From NCBI GenBank assembly GCA_003254905.1, contig QANU01018688.1, forward strand, positions 277,180 through 341,179: a DNA stretch of 64,000 nucleotides, in the 5' to 3' direction. Each line of letters opens with the position of its first letter. Within the stretch, counting starts at the first letter, position 1. This DNA comes from Nissolia schottii (lineage: Eukaryota; Streptophyta; Magnoliopsida; Fabales; Fabaceae). A program made the translations under genes and the position numbers. The notes under the pieces were generated by a model, which saw only the letters and a list, made by a program, of their open reading frames with translations, was not told where the DNA came from and made no database searches. Of this stretch, positions 13,071-25,158 are shown piece after piece.

Positions 13071-14202
13071 TTTTGATCGAAATTAAATTTACATAATCAA
13101 TTTCATACAAAATTAATTTTGAAAACTCTAAACCAAAATCACTTAGGATTAGTAGGGTCAATATATATAAACTTTATACGTACTTCCTTGAAATTGTAAT
13201 GATGACTTTTCTTGTACCGGGCGAGTCTTCAGCCTTTCCCCCACAAGAAGGATTATTCTTTTGGAAAACTTGATTACTAGTGCATTATTGCTCCATCATA
13301 CATATACAATTCGCTCTACTCCCCCACATGATCTCTATCATATTGATTTTACATATGCATTGATAAATGTTGTAATGTATGGAAGCAAAATACAACTGCA
13401 CTGAACACCCTATTGTGGAAACAAAAATCGTAACTACAGATTTCCTAATATGGAGAAAACATTTTACCTAGGGCGTGTGGCTTCTGCTAACTTAATTACT
13501 ACGCAAATATGCAAGCATATAGAAAAGGAAGTCAAAGTGTTTCGATGCATAGAAAATACTAATGATGAGTCTTTACCGGCATGAGTTAGTCCAATGTGGG
13601 ACAAGCAAAATGATTTATTCTCTTACACAATTCATAGTTGGTTCTGCAAATGCCGCACGTATGATATAATACCATGTAATGATGAGTGCATTAATGCCTT
13701 TTCTTAATGCGATTTCAATTATATGGTCAAATTAAGTAAAAATGATTTTTAAGAAACAATAAATTTCTTCCCTCCTAATTAATTTCTTAGAAATGAACTG
13801 CAACTCCTGCAGTTATTCAAAATTCAATCTTTAAAATAAAAGATGCTAAAACAATTGTTAAATATTGTTGAAAAATGAGAGTATCACCCACAAAGCAGAA
13901 TCTTTTACGTCTTCAATGTATTAAATATTACAAGAATATCTATTTTTCCTACGTATAATACTCACTTCATTCCTTCTTATCTATCACTTGATAAATTTGC
14001 TACATTTTCATATCAATGCATCTAGTATTGATCCGGTATATTAATTTGAAAATCAAGTATTGATCAAATACATTAATTTGAGAATATACAAGTTTGTCAA
14101 GTGGTGTAGTATTAGTTTCCTTTCGAATTTTTAACAAATGTTTAATGAACACTTGTTAATTAGCAAAACCTTAAAAGTATTCTTTTCTTTAAGTAGTTGT
14201 GT
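13071..14202. other. intergenic, no gene seen
   Basis: AT-rich DNA with no supported coding frame, RNA gene or clear transposon boundary. Confidence 0.4.
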
Positions 14203-14344
14203 TATTTATACAATCATTTTGAATAATATTATAACAACCTCATACACAAAGGTACAAGATTTATCATGATAAAACCCACCGTGAGCCTTGTACCTTTATC
14301 AATCATGAGGTTGTCATAAGATTATCTAAAATGGTAATATAAAT
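14203..14344. repeat. foldback element (142 bp, arms about 60 bp)
   Basis: The left arm ATTTATACAATCATTTTGAA and the reverse complement of the right arm, ATTTATATTACCATTTTAGA, pair along about 40 bases. Pairing continues through ATAACAACCTCAT / ATGAGGTTGTCAT and AAAGGTACAAG / CTTGTACCTTT towards a short central loop. It is either a small MITE or a hairpin-RNA locus. No coding frame. Confidence 0.6.
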
Positions 14345-14497
14345 ACCATTTCAAATACCATTTCTCTTCTCTAAAATACTTTTACATATATAAACAAATT
14401 GTTAATAACATATTTTTTAAACTTTCCAGAAAATAGAGTCTCTTCGTTCTTCAAGAGTTTTATTACTTTCAATTAATGAAATGAAAGCAAGTCTCAA

Positions 14498-14499
<2 letters not shown>

Positions 14500-14540
<41 letters not shown>
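14500..14540. repeat. (TA)n microsatellite
   Basis: About 40 bp of uninterrupted TA dinucleotides. Confidence 0.9.
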
Positions 14541-14543
<3 letters not shown>

Positions 14544-15028
14544 ACAAAAGATGTATCTCACAGTTGCACAGAGACCGTGCATTTGATCATTTTTAACTTT
14601 TATTAAAATTATTCCACTTGACATATTTTCAGCCAATATTTTGCCACATGTGTGGTTAATTTGAAATTGTCCGCGTGTGCATAACACAGAAGTTATTTTC
14701 ATACCTTGTATTCAAATTCCAAGTATAAAGAGAGTCGTTGTTGTGGCCTACAAGAGGAACTCATGAATCATGGCTTTCTTTCTTTCTCAGAGAGTTCATT
14801 TAAAATATAATTATATAATATTATTGTGAGTCCCCATGTTCTAGCTATATACTATATATATATTCTGCTTTAGCAACAACAAGGGGCATGACCGAGAATT
14901 AAGCTGTCGTTCTTAAAGCATAAAAACAACGAAGCATAACACATAACATAAACCCCTCTCCCAATTGGAATTGAATTGAGTTCCCAAAGGTGACTCATCA
15001 TTTAATTCCATATATCCCATTTAATCCC

Positions 15029-15066
<38 letters not shown>

Positions 15067-15118
15067 GAGAGCAAAACCAAACCTACTTTCCTTTCTTTCT
15101 TTCTTTCTTTCTTTTTTT
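15029..15118 (+). promoter_or_regulatory. pyrimidine-rich leader tract (CT)n-(CA)n-(TTTC)n upstream of the Dof gene
   Basis: (CT)13 at 15029-15054 is followed by a short CA run and then TTTC repeats up to 15118, ending 125 bases before the chosen start codon. CT-rich tracts of this kind are common in plant 5' leaders. Whether it is transcribed here is inference. A TTGTTGCAG at about 15202-15210 could be a 3' splice site for a leader intron. Confidence 0.45.
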
Positions 15119-15243
15119 TGCTTTTCCTTTCTCCTCCACTAGCACAAAAAAGACTCACTAGCCACCCAACCTCCTTTTGCTTTTTCGTGTTTTTTTTGGA
15201 TTGTTGCAGATCCACCACCAACAAAAATAAAGCCAAGAAGAAG

Positions 15244-16281
15244 ATGATCCAAGAACTGTTTGGTGGTGGTGCTACAAACTTCATATCTGGTGAAAGGAAA
15301 ATCTCCATTAATGGAGGAGGACCAGTTCTACTACCACCCACACTACCATCATCCCTCCCTTCTTCTTCTTCTTCCACACACACTTCTACGGCTACCGCAG
15401 CCGCCGCCCCCACCTCATCAGAGAACCAGCAGAACCTGAGGTGCCCCCGATGCGATTCCTCCAACACAAAGTTCTGCTACTACAACAATTACAACCTCAC
15501 GCAGCCTCGCCACTTCTGCAAGACATGCCGCCGCTACTGGACCAAAGGAGGCGCCCTCAGGAACATCCCCATCGGAGGCGGCTGCCGCAAGAACAGGAAT
15601 GTCAACGGAGTCTCCAACTCTGCGACGGCAAAGACCTCCAGCAGCGCCACTGCCTCCAAGATGAAAGCAGTGGCATCAGAGCTTGGGAGAACTTCAGGAC
15701 TTGGGCCTAGCGAACCCTCGTCAGGCCCAATCCTTTGGGGCTCCCCCCAGAACACCCACCTGTTGGCCTTACTTAGAGCTAGCAATAATCAAAACCCTAA
15801 CCCTAACCCTAGCTCTATGTCCCTTAATCCTGTTACAACCGTGAAGGATGAAGGGAACTTAATGGGATCCTCCCAGCCCTACATGGTGACTCATGAGCCT
15901 TTGAATCATAGAGCCCTAGGGTTTGATGGCAGTGTTGGAGGACAAGTAGTTCCTTCCATGGGTCTATGCACCTCTATGTGGAGAAACACTACTCAAGATC
16001 AACATCATCAAAATAGTGGCTATGTGCTTGGCCAACATCATCAAGGCAGTGGAATTCAAGAGCTTTACCACAAGTTTAGGTCATCATCAGGTAATTATTG
16101 TGGTGATAATATTCCGCCAATGTTTCTTGGGAACATGGCTTCTTCTTCCTCTTCTTCTTTGTCCAGCATTTTGGAGTCCTCTTCGGTTGCCGGGGGTGGT
16201 AGTACTGAATTGGGCTGCTGGAATATTCCAACCCTTCCGTGGTCGACTGATCTTCCTACAACCAATGGAGCATATCCTTAA
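15244..16281 (+). CDS. Dof-type zinc finger transcription factor (345 aa)
   Basis: Dof proteins are plant-specific nuclear DNA-binding factors that recognise AAAG cores. The single Dof finger is complete: Cys67, Cys70, Cys92 and Cys95 in the CX2CX21CX2C spacing, with the family words [30 protein letters not shown] and GGGCRK. The finger sits after a Ser/Thr/Pro-rich N-terminus. The C-terminal two thirds is Ser/Asn/His-rich and low in complexity, as usual for Dof activation regions, and carries a conserved-looking ILWGSPQN segment. I start at the ATG at 15244 (MIQELFGGG) because upstream in-frame codons to 15118 are repeat-derived. The coding region has no intron; a 5'-leader intron is possible. 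The subfamily is not assigned. Confidence 0.93.
   Translation: MIQELFGGGATNFISGERKISINGGGPVLLPPTLPSSLPSSSSSTHTSTATAAAAPTSSENQQNLRCPRCDSSNTKFCYYNNYNLTQPRHFCKTCRRYWTKGGALRNIPIGGGCRKNRNVNGVSNSATAKTSSSATASKMKAVASELGRTSGLGPSEPSSGPILWGSPQNTHLLALLRASNNQNPNPNPSSMSLNPVTTVKDEGNLMGSSQPYMVTHEPLNHRALGFDGSVGGQVVPSMGLCTSMWRNTTQDQHHQNSGYVLGQHHQGSGIQELYHKFRSSSGNYCGDNIPPMFLGNMASSSSSSLSSILESSSVAGGGSTELGCWNIPTLPWSTDLPTTNGAYP
15792..15812 (+). repeat. telomere-like (CCCTAA)3 inside the Dof coding region
   Basis: AAACCCTAACCCTAACCCTA lies in frame and encodes the NPNPNP repeat of the Dof protein. It is a local microsatellite, not evidence of a chromosome end. Confidence 0.8.
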
Positions 16282-16580
16282 TAACCGTTTTTCTCCCTTT
16301 TTTTTTTTTTGGTCAGTGCTAAGGTTTTATTTCACATTAGATAGTGTGCTCCTGGGTTAGTTAATCTGTATTTTGGAGGTTTTTTTCTTCTTTCTTATTC
16401 TGTTCCGGTTGTTTACTAGCTTGTTTGGGAGGTGGTAGTGGTATATGAAAATGGACATGTAGCATTACTTTCTCCTTTTTCTTTTCTTCCACTTTCACGT
16501 CTTTCTATGATCTGCTAGCTTCTGTGTTTGGTTGATGGTGTGTTTAGCTTAATTAGTTGTTCCCAAAGGTTTTCAAGGAG

Positions 16581-16831
16581 CAGGGAGGGTTTGGAAAATT
16601 GGAATGAATCATGAATGGAAAACTTAGTTTTTTTTTTCTCTTTCAAATGTTATATTTATATTAATTAGTTGTCAATTATATATCTTCACTTTAATTTAAT
16701 TATGCACAAGGGTTATATATTTCAATTAAGGACCAGGAGAGTTTGGAAATTGCAATGGATGGAATACTTAGTCTTTTTTGTTTCATATATATTAATTAGT
16801 TTTAAATTATATATCTTCACTTTAATTAAAT
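16581..16831 (+). repeat. imperfect direct duplication in the Dof 3' flank
   Basis: A segment of roughly 100-120 bases beginning CAGGGAGGGTTTGGAAAATT (16581) recurs beginning CAGGAGAGTTTGGAAATTG (16733). Each copy ends in AATTATATATCTTCACTTTA followed by an A/T tract. It is probably part of the 3' UTR or just beyond it. No coding sequence. Confidence 0.6.
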
Positions 16832-18194
16832 ATTTCTGCAATTTTGCTTTCTGCCTTTTTCAACTTTTTTTCTCTGTCTCTACTTTAGCTTTAGAACGCC
16901 TGATACAAATTGTGCTGGCTCAAGAGATGTGGGCCCTCTGCACAAAAAGGAAAAAAAGAAGTGTAATTGTAATAGTAGATCATCAGAATGCAAAGATTTA
17001 AGGCGCGGTAACTTTAAATAGACAGCAGTCAACCTATACATTTTTTTTATAATTAAGACTAAAAAACATAGAGTAAAGCTGGTGTAGAAGAATATATATG
17101 ACCTTGATAAACTGAAAAACTTTAGGGTTTGGCTAGGTTATCATGTAAGAAGAGTGAAGGTGGTGGGTAGCATATGGCAACTGTAATATATTTTGTTTTG
17201 TAACGAGAAACCGATGAATCTAAAGCAAAAGCAGCCTTTGCAAACAGTTTCCTCAAACAGAATTAGAATCTCTTGAGGTCGGTTGGTTGTGTGTGGAAAT
17301 TTGGAATCTCACACCTGCAGTTTGGTCACTGACACAGCCCCTTAAGCTGAAGACCCTATCCCCTGACTTGTTGGCAATTTTTTTTTTCAAGTACCGAAAC
17401 TCTCTCCTTTCGCACATAACGTAATTCAATGTTCCTATGGTACTAGTCAGTCATTTTTTATTTTATATCTTAACCTATTATTATAAGAGAGAGAGAGTCT
17501 CTAATGTTTAGTCACAAGAACCAGTAATCCAATTTAGTTCCCTAAGTTAGGCCCCCTAAAGTTTCAAATCGAAAAACTATTTCCTCTAATATATATATTT
17601 CTATCAAATTGATCCCTTTAAAATTTTTAAATGGTCAAATTAGTTTATCTAAATTTTTTTCAGTTAAATTGGTCATTGTCAAATTTAAAAGTAAAATATG
17701 TTAGTCCATCGAATTGATGCTTATGCATGGACGTTAATTAATAAGATGATATTTTACCTTTAAACCTATATCACTTGTGCATCATTCGTCCTCTTCAAGT
17801 AGCCTAGACTCAACATGATGGAATTTCGCAAAGACATTAGCAACATTAAGCTTTGGCATAACAAAAACGCTTTTAATGTTCATTCTCACTCCAAGTTTGA
17901 TGCCTACAAAGAAATCGTTAATGTTATTTTGAGGTAGACGAATAATTTAAAAGTGAGATAGGTTTAATTAACCAAGGAATTAATATGCCTGCCATGTAAA
18001 TTTGATAGGACTAATTTGGGCAAAATATTTTTTTTGAGAGGCTAATTTAATTGACTTAAAATTCTAGAGAAAAGAATATATAGTATGTAATATTTTTTTC
18101 TGTTCTTTATTTTTTTACATTGGAAGAAGTACGCTATTAGTAACTAGCTACCTTATGGCTAGCGTCACTTTGATAAGAAATAATGTTATCATTA
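16832..18194. other. intergenic, no gene seen
   Basis: No supported gene. The words AATTTAGTTCCCTAAGTT (about 17531) and GGACTAATTTGGGCAAAATA (about 18009) resemble the two ends of a common legume non-autonomous element, but the arms are too diverged to bound it. Confidence 0.35.
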
Positions 18195-18195
18195 C

Positions 18196-18727
18196 GGGTG
18201 TACATTAGGTGAGCCAACTTCTTCAACTCGCTTGACTAGAAGTTGGTCGGCTCGGCTTGGCTCGAAGTTGCTTGGAAGACTTGAGTCGGAATTCGCTCTA
18301 CTCAATACTTTGTTAGTTGGGTGGCAGTTTAGTGAATTCTAAGACCTAATCACTCGACTACCCAGCAAAGACCTTTTTTTTCAACCTAATGTTACCCAAC
18401 TCAGCTTAATGCATTCATCCTTGACAAAAAAAGAAGAAGAAATTCTACTTGATTTAACCTAAAAAAGTAGCCAAAGCCTACTACCAAAAACTCTCAAACG
18501 CACAAAAAAATGCCTTGAAACTCTAAAATAATGGCTAAAAATTTATAAAAGAAAATACCACAAACACTCATCGACCTGCTCGACTCGCCCAATAACCCAA
18601 CGAATTGACTCGAGGCGAGTTACCTCATTTAAAATTGCACAACTCAACTTGCTCGACCCGTCATTAGGTTCGTCAAATGGGTGAGTTCATTTAAAAAATA
18701 TGATTCAAATCGGTCAACGTACATCCC
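18196..18727. mobile_element. non-autonomous DNA transposon, probably MULE-like (9-bp target duplication)
   Basis: The left end GGGTGTACATTAGGTGAGCC and the reverse-complemented right end GGGATGTACGTTGACCG form short inverted termini. They are flanked by TTATCATTA (18186-18194) and TTATCACTA (18728-18736), a 9-bp direct repeat with one mismatch. The interior is rich in GCTCGACTC-like words in both senses and has no coding frame. A 9-bp duplication favours Mutator-like; hAT (8 bp) is the alternative. Confidence 0.5.
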
Positions 18728-19059
18728 TTATCACTAGATTTTATATATATATAAACACACTCACAAGCTTTTGAATTTTAATTAATATTGTGATTTATCG
18801 GGTATAGAACGTCCTCGTAGTTTTCTGACTATCAGGATATTTTAGTATTTTTACATAATAATTTTCATGCTTATATCACGAGAATCCTTCATCAAAAATG
18901 TGAAATAGATGAGTTTTCTGAAATTTAATGTTTGGTACTTAAGATTATTTTTAAACCGTTGAAATAAATATGAGAAGAGTGCTGCTACTGCTACTTGATT
19001 AGACAAATAAACATCTAAAACGAAAAATTTACAGTCTTATTGAAACATTTTAGTAGCAT

Positions 19060-20010
19060 GGAATTCAATTTAGTTCCATAAAAAAAAATAATTCTAATGT
19101 GAATTAAATTGAATTCTCAGGTTTAAAATAAATTAATACATGTAAGAATTGAATTGAATTATGTTATTTATTTTAACTATTTTATCCTTTAAAATCATAT
19201 ACCCAATTTACAAGCTCATCACTCACTCAGTCATGCATGTCCCCCTGCCACTACCTTAGAATTGACATTGTTAATATACATTATTGTATTATATAATGCT
19301 TTTTCTATTAAATTTTACTTGAACATATTTTTTTTTCCTCCGAGAGACCATTGAAACAAGTATTATAATGATAGTAAAAGTACAAAATTTAAAAATTCTG
19401 AACATATAACTCATGAGTAGTGTTATTTTGACATCGAGTGAGTGTGGACCCTTAATGTTTGTGAGAGGGGTAATTGGATGACTACACTAAAAATAACATT
19501 TTCCATAACTCATTAAATAGAGAGAAGGAATGATGGATTGTGAGAAAGAAGTCACAAAGGCATCTATCTGAGTTATCATCGCGTGGCGAAAGAACGTTGC
19601 CACCATTGGTGTCTGAGGTCATGGTAGGTGGTCGTTGTTGCAATCGCAGTCTCGCTGGTGGTTGCCATCGCACAAGAGGGGGAACTTCATCGCCACCAAC
19701 CGCCGTTGCATAGGAGGAAGAAGGTCGTCATAGGTCAGATTCGAGTTTGAGAATATGCTGAGGAAGACGCAAGAAGGGAGGAGTACGTGAGCGAAGGAAA
19801 AGAAAGAGGTATAGAGTGAAGGGTGTTTTTGGGTTTTTAATCTTTAAGTTGAAATCTTTACGAGTGATTTGGAAACCAAAACATTTTGCTATAATTTACT
19901 TTTGGCTAATTTGAAGGAATTGAATTCTTGTTGAATTTTAATTCTATAATTTCAAATCATAGAATTAAATTTCAATTCACGACGGAATTGAATTTCAGAT
20001 CTAGATTTCT
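19060..20010. mobile_element. possible element bounded by GAATTCAATT-type inverted flanks
   Basis: At 19060-19120 the sequence GGAATTCAATTTAGTTCC precedes AATTAAATTGAATTC. At 19917-20000 the same words appear inverted (GGAATTGAATTC, then GAATTGAATTTCAG). Between them is a GC-richer stretch (about 19550-19760) with short coding-like frames that I do not recognise. Boundaries and class are uncertain. Confidence 0.3.
19426..19497. repeat. short foldback MITE, family B (GTAGTGTTATTTTGAC ends)
   Basis: The left GTAGTGTTATTTTGACATCG and the right ACTACACTAAAAATAACATT are inverted with respect to each other, about 72 bp overall. It looks like an internally deleted relative of the 168-bp foldback at 21163-21330, and it lies inside the larger candidate element at 19060-20010. 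Confidence 0.5.
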
Positions 20011-20842
20011 AAACAGAATGTTAGTTAGACAAGTAGAGTACACGGTTTACATGATAACACTCTTAAACGGTTGGCATTTGTCAAGTAATAAAGTTGAGCA
20101 ATCAATATTTTTAATATGATGAGAATGAATCGTTCTTAGACCTTAGTCCTTAGCTCATCTTTTGATTCATGTCCGATAATAAATTTATCATCCTTAAAAG
20201 CTAAGAAGCATAGAAAGTGACATTGACATTAACATAAGCCACAATACGACGACATACGAATTTCAAAATTTTATAAGATATAGACATGACATATATAGGT
20301 ATATAAAATTAAACATTTATAATAATATCCTAATACTTTCATTAATATTAAATTACTAATTTTTAATATTTTTTAAATCCTTTTTAAAATATATGAAAAA
20401 TTAAAGATATTTTAAATTATTTAATACTTAAAATATTTTTTACTCAGACACGACATAAACATGACTCAAAAACCGTTTGAATATAACTCGGATACGCTTG
20501 GACACAGCTAATTATAAATTTTTTTTATTTGAATACTTTTAGACACATACAACACGTGTGCTAGACGAATGTATTTGTGTGTTAATGTAGACACAAGAAG
20601 ATACAGCACTCTTATGAAGTACATGTGCTTCCTAGCTTGAAAGTGAACATTAGAAAGGCCAACTAAATTTGAAAATTCCCCATATTGCGCTCGCCATGAT
20701 GTGATAGCCCAAGCCCAACCCATTCCTTATATACATGCTGGGGTCCTATCAGTGTGGATATTGGGTCTTAACCCAAATCTATTTTAATGACATAAAAAAG
20801 GAAAAAAGTATAACAAACACTTCCTAGGATATTTGCATTCTA

Positions 20843-21136
20843 CTCTTTGTTGTGTTTTAATTGTCTAAAATTAAATATTACATATAATAAGATAAAAAAA
20901 TTATCTTGATAAATTTATAGATGATATGAATAATTTTTTTATCTTTTATATAAAAAAATAAAATTTTATTTATAATATAATTATTATTATTTTTATATTA
21001 ATTATATTAATAAATGTTTCACTATAATTAATAGTACGAATGAAAAAAAAATTAATTACATCTAGATATTATAAATGAATAAATATTTTAAAACCTTAAC
21101 AAATAGAAAATGGCACTTAAAATAGAATGAAGGCAG
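20843..21136. mobile_element. Stowaway-like MITE (about 294 bp, TA target duplication)
   Basis: The left end CTCTTTGTTGTGTTTTAATT and the reverse-complemented right end CTGCCTTCATTCTATTTTAA are inverted and similar. TA flanks both sides (20841-20842 and 21137-21138). The interior is AT-rich and non-coding. Same class as the element at 6421-6723. Confidence 0.6.
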
Positions 21137-21162
21137 TAGAAGGCAATGACACTTTTCAAGTT

Positions 21163-21330
21163 TGAGTAGTGTTATTTTGACACCAAACTTGATTTATTCA
21201 TCTAATTACCTCTCTTACAAATATTATAAGACCCACATTCATGTCAATTGATATGAGTATAAATTTCATAATATTTGTGAGAGACATAACTAAATGACTA
21301 CACTAAATTTAATGTCAAAATAACATTTTT
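21163..21330. repeat. long-armed foldback MITE, family B
   Basis: The left arm GTAGTGTTATTTTGACACCA and the inverted right arm GTTATTTTGACATTAAATTT stay complementary for roughly 75 bases. Internal matches include TCTCTTACAAATATTATAAG against TCTCTCACAAATATTATGAA. Almost the whole 168 bp is stem. No coding frame. Confidence 0.65.
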
Positions 21331-21701
21331 TTTCGTATTTCAAACACTTTCACGCTAGGTGATTTAGAATCCAGACAGCGTAATCTACCTTATTGGCTCC
21401 CTTTGCAATCTAACATTAGGTGGAATGAAAAGTAGAACATAATAAGATTTGAAATAAGAAAAATGAAATTATTCAATTTTCAGAAAGAAAAAAAACTGAA
21501 TTAGAAAATCATTAATATTTTTACCATACAAATTAAGTCTAACAGACATCACATCTGATCACAAAAATAGTTATTTTTAGAACAACGCAAGAATAACTGA
21601 ATATAAGAATGAAAAGAGAAAATTCAGGGATAGATACACAAATCAACCAAAGTTAAAAATTAAAATAAAATCCCTTAGACCTTATAAGAGTACTAGTACT
21701 A

Positions 21702-24700
21702 CTAGTGCAGCCTGTGCAAGTGCTTAGCCTTGCCGCAAAAGAGTGCATTGGGAGGGATATCAGCCTCTGTGTATAAGCTCTTCTCATCGTTCCACACCCT
21801 CATATACAATTCTTGCCCCAAGTACCGGTTTTCCCACACTGCAGACCTCAAGTTCCACATTCCCTTGTTGTCCAAAGACACCAATATGGCACTCCATGAC
21901 TTTGGATACACCTGTGTGTCCATTGGAGAAAGGTGTCATTAGCCTCTTTAATAAATATCATTATATTATGGGGTCCTATGGTACCTTTGAAATTGGGATG
22001 GTATCAAGGAAAAATGTTATTTGTACTCATTAAACATTAGACATAGAGCTAACTCACTATTATGCATTTATTATAAGATAAAATTTTAATTGAATGTGAG
22101 TTTTACTGAAATGAGAAATGTTATTTGTATTCATATAGGGTAGGACATTGTGTCGATTTATATGTCTTCTATCATTGGTAATAGAGTTCACACCTCATTG
22201 AAATCTCATTTAATGTTAAATGGAATGTGAGTTAACATGATGTTCCATATTATACGAGTACAAATAAGACACTTCTTATTAAAATTTTAACTAACAATAA
22301 ATAAGTAATGAGTTCGCAAAATATTCAATATTTGATGATTATATACATCCATCGTATCCCTCTATTGAAAGCTAAAATTGATTTTAACTCACCTGAACAG
22401 TGTGTCTTGAAACACCATCAACCAAGTTGTAACCCTTTCTCAAACCAGGATTCCACATGCCAGAGCCAAATCTGAATACATTTTGGATTCTCAGTTAAAA
22501 AAGTATTATTAATCAATCAATATCCATAAATCATAATTGAACAAAAAGTTGAGAGTCCTATGCTCCTACCCAACAACAAAGAAGCTGGATCCATCCATAT
22601 GCCAGGACTGAACAGAGTTCTCACTGTTATAGAAGACTATTTCCACAAAGTCATGAAGGGTGAGTCCTATCACAGATGTGCCTAGTTTGGGAGGGGTCCC
22701 TGGAGGAGGAGGAACATCTTTTATTGTGTTCAAGTCAAACATACCCGGAATGTTGAACCAATCAGCAAGCTTCAATGCTGTGTTGGGGTTAATGTAGGAA
22801 ATTCCATTCACAGCATATCTTAGTTTTCCATTTATGACGGTTTCTGAATTTGCCAACACGAATGTTCTTACAACCGGTATGGTTCCATAATGGAATGAAC
22901 CCTGAGGATTAGGCCTAGCTGCATTTGCTGTCAAATTCAATCTTCCAAAGAAGGAAAAAAAAAAAACAGAATCACAGTTAGAAACAGTGATCAGCAGATT
23001 CCCAATTGTACATAGAGTAGACATGAAGAACAACATTGATATTTGTACATACATAGACATAATGATCGACACTTGTAGATTACAGTTCAAATAATTATGG
23101 ACTTCAGTCATGTATGTAAGTGTGGAATCGACATGTTACATTCAATATTAGTACATATTCATTCTCAGATAATATTGTGTTTTTCACTGATAGAACTGAA
23201 ATCCATTCTTATTTAAACTGTGATGCGCAAATGTGATGATTATGTCTAAAGGATATGTTCGAATAACACTTTTTTGCATGAAGCAAAAGTGATCAGTACC
23301 TGATGGTCCTGGCTTGCTGCATAGACCAATGATAATCATTTTCCAAAGTTGGGACTAGGGGCAATGGACCAGAAGCCTTAGTGTTGGAGCGGGCATAACG
23401 AAGTGTTGCTGTGGTAGTGAGAGCATGCTGAGTGAAAATACTAGATGCAACAATGTAATAGTCCTTGGGTGATTTGTCTAGTGTGACCAAAATAGTTACC
23501 GATTGGCCCACATGAACATCAAGAGACTCATAAGTTTCTTGCAATGTGTGAGACCCTTCAATTTCAATAAGCTTCATCCAGTGGCCTTGGATCCTGAAGT
23601 TAATTGAGGTCGCTATCCCAACATTGGACACCCTCAACTTGTAAGTCTTCCCTGCAAGATTTTTTATTTCCAATTAAGCCTAATAGAAAATGTGACACCA
23701 AATTCATTGGAAAGTGGAAACTGCAATCTTTGTTTTTTTAAATGTAGGGAATAATAACATGTTTGGTTAATTGTTGGTGGAGATGGTTACCTCCTTCACC
23801 GCTAAATACAACAGAATCTTTTTGGCCATTAATGAGAAGAGCATCAGGAAAAGGAAGATGCTTGCCAATGTCCAATAGTTGCCTTAGCACCTGCAAATTT
23901 AACCTTAGAGTTAGAACAATTATATTCCATGTGGCCTAAAAATGGTTTATATAATCATATACTCTATGGTAAGCTTCTATGGATCAAAACAAAGTTGGCA
24001 GGACAACCACAATTTTGATAAAAATTCTTGTGAACTTCTATGTAAGCATTTACATAGGAATATACATAAAAGAATTGAATGGAGAAAAGTTGTTCAGAAA
24101 TTTAACCTTGTGGTTGGTCTTGTACCAATCACCAATAAGCAGTGTGAATTCTCCAGCAGGGGTAGGATATGGGGTGGATATGACAGACCTTTGTGCAATG
24201 TTGAATCCACCAAAAGCCCCACCAGCTCTATGGATTTTTGTTGATGGGAAATATGTGAAGGTTCCAATTTGATCTTTTACTTGGAACTTGTATGTCCAGT
24301 TGGTCTTGGGAGGGATGGGGCAGTTTGTTCCTAAAACCCCATCTTGCCATGAAGTCCTCCTCTGCTTTATACCGTTCCTGTTTTTCACCGTACAAATAAC
24401 TCTTATTAGTGTTTTTAAAATCTCAATTTAAGTCTTAAAATCTTACCATCTTACGGGTTTGAAGAATTTAACCCATATTATTATAATTAGTTAGATTAAA
24501 CAATCTTACGATTTAAATCATGTTGAAGTTTCGCGTTTTACAATTTTACTTTGCTTTTGCAATTTTACGTAATCTTATCTTTATTGTTACTACCGAAATG
24601 GCTAAGAAAAATGCAAGACAACTAAAGTTTTTGTCAAAAATTAAATGTCAGAATAATGTAACATGTTGAGTAATCTTTAAAAGAGTGAGTTCTACCACTA

Positions 24701-25158
24701 CATTTAGTTTAAAAATTGCTCATTATTCTATCAAAAACTATGGTTATATTGTTTTACCCAGGCGTGAAAATGACAAATTATGGAATAAAGGCACTAACCA
24801 TGTAATGAGGAAAGGTTCATCCATGTTGTTAATGACATTCACTAGGATGTTGTCATTAGTGACAGCCTCAATGGTTGGGCCTGGAAATTGGCCGTTGATG
24901 AGAATGCCCTGATAATAAGGCATCAAATAAGTAAGTATATCATATTCATACCTTTTTTTTCGAAAAAGTATTAAAGAAAGGCATTTTAAGCAGCAATAAA
25001 AAAAAATGACCAACCTCTTGAGGAACACCAAGAGGAGAAATTGTTCCCTTGGAAATTACCCATGTAAAATACAAATAAGGGTCTTCTGCAGTAACGGGGA
25101 AACCACTCCAACAAGCCAAAACTCCAAGAAAAATTACAAGGAAAATGACCTGCCTCAT
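21702..25158 (-). CDS. SKU5-similar (SKS) multicopper-oxidase-like protein A (about 545 aa, 8 exons)
   Basis: SKS proteins are secreted or GPI-anchored plant relatives of ascorbate oxidase and laccase that act at the cell wall or plasma membrane in growth and pollen tubes. Exons (minus strand): 25158-25015, 24908-24799, 24377-24107, 23890-23791, 23651-23300, 22941-22570, 22471-22394, 21911-21702; all borders are GT-AG and the phases join. Residues 1-24 are a signal peptide. Cupredoxin words follow: LINGQFPGPTIEA, NCPIPP, LLIGDWYKTNH, LRVSNVG, LDVHVGQS, PQGSFHYG, SWHMDGSSFFVVG and GMWNLRS. Copper-ligand positions of ascorbate oxidase are replaced (TW-NGI where oxidases have HWHGI; WNLRS where they have HCH), so oxidase activity is unlikely. 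Intron 7 holds a MITE. Tandem partner: 27138-30284. Tryptophan in the WNLT motif at the exon 6 start is Leu here. Confidence 0.9.
22015..22284. repeat. MITE family A, nested copies, in intron 7 of SKS gene A
   Basis: The left AATGTTATTTGTACTCATTA and the right CGAGTACAAATAAGACACTT are inverted. A second start, AATGTTATTTGTATTCATAT, lies inside at about 22121, suggesting nested or duplicated copies. The element falls entirely within the intron between exons 7 and 8. Confidence 0.55.

Noticed and set aside
15054..15467. Minus-strand 137-codon frame opposite the Dof N-terminus
   Set aside because: Mirror of the Ser-rich Dof coding and CT-repeat leader; the Dof reading carries the zinc finger.
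15786..15815. Telomeric repeat as a sign of a chromosome end or interstitial telomere
   Set aside because: Only three units, in frame within a gene.
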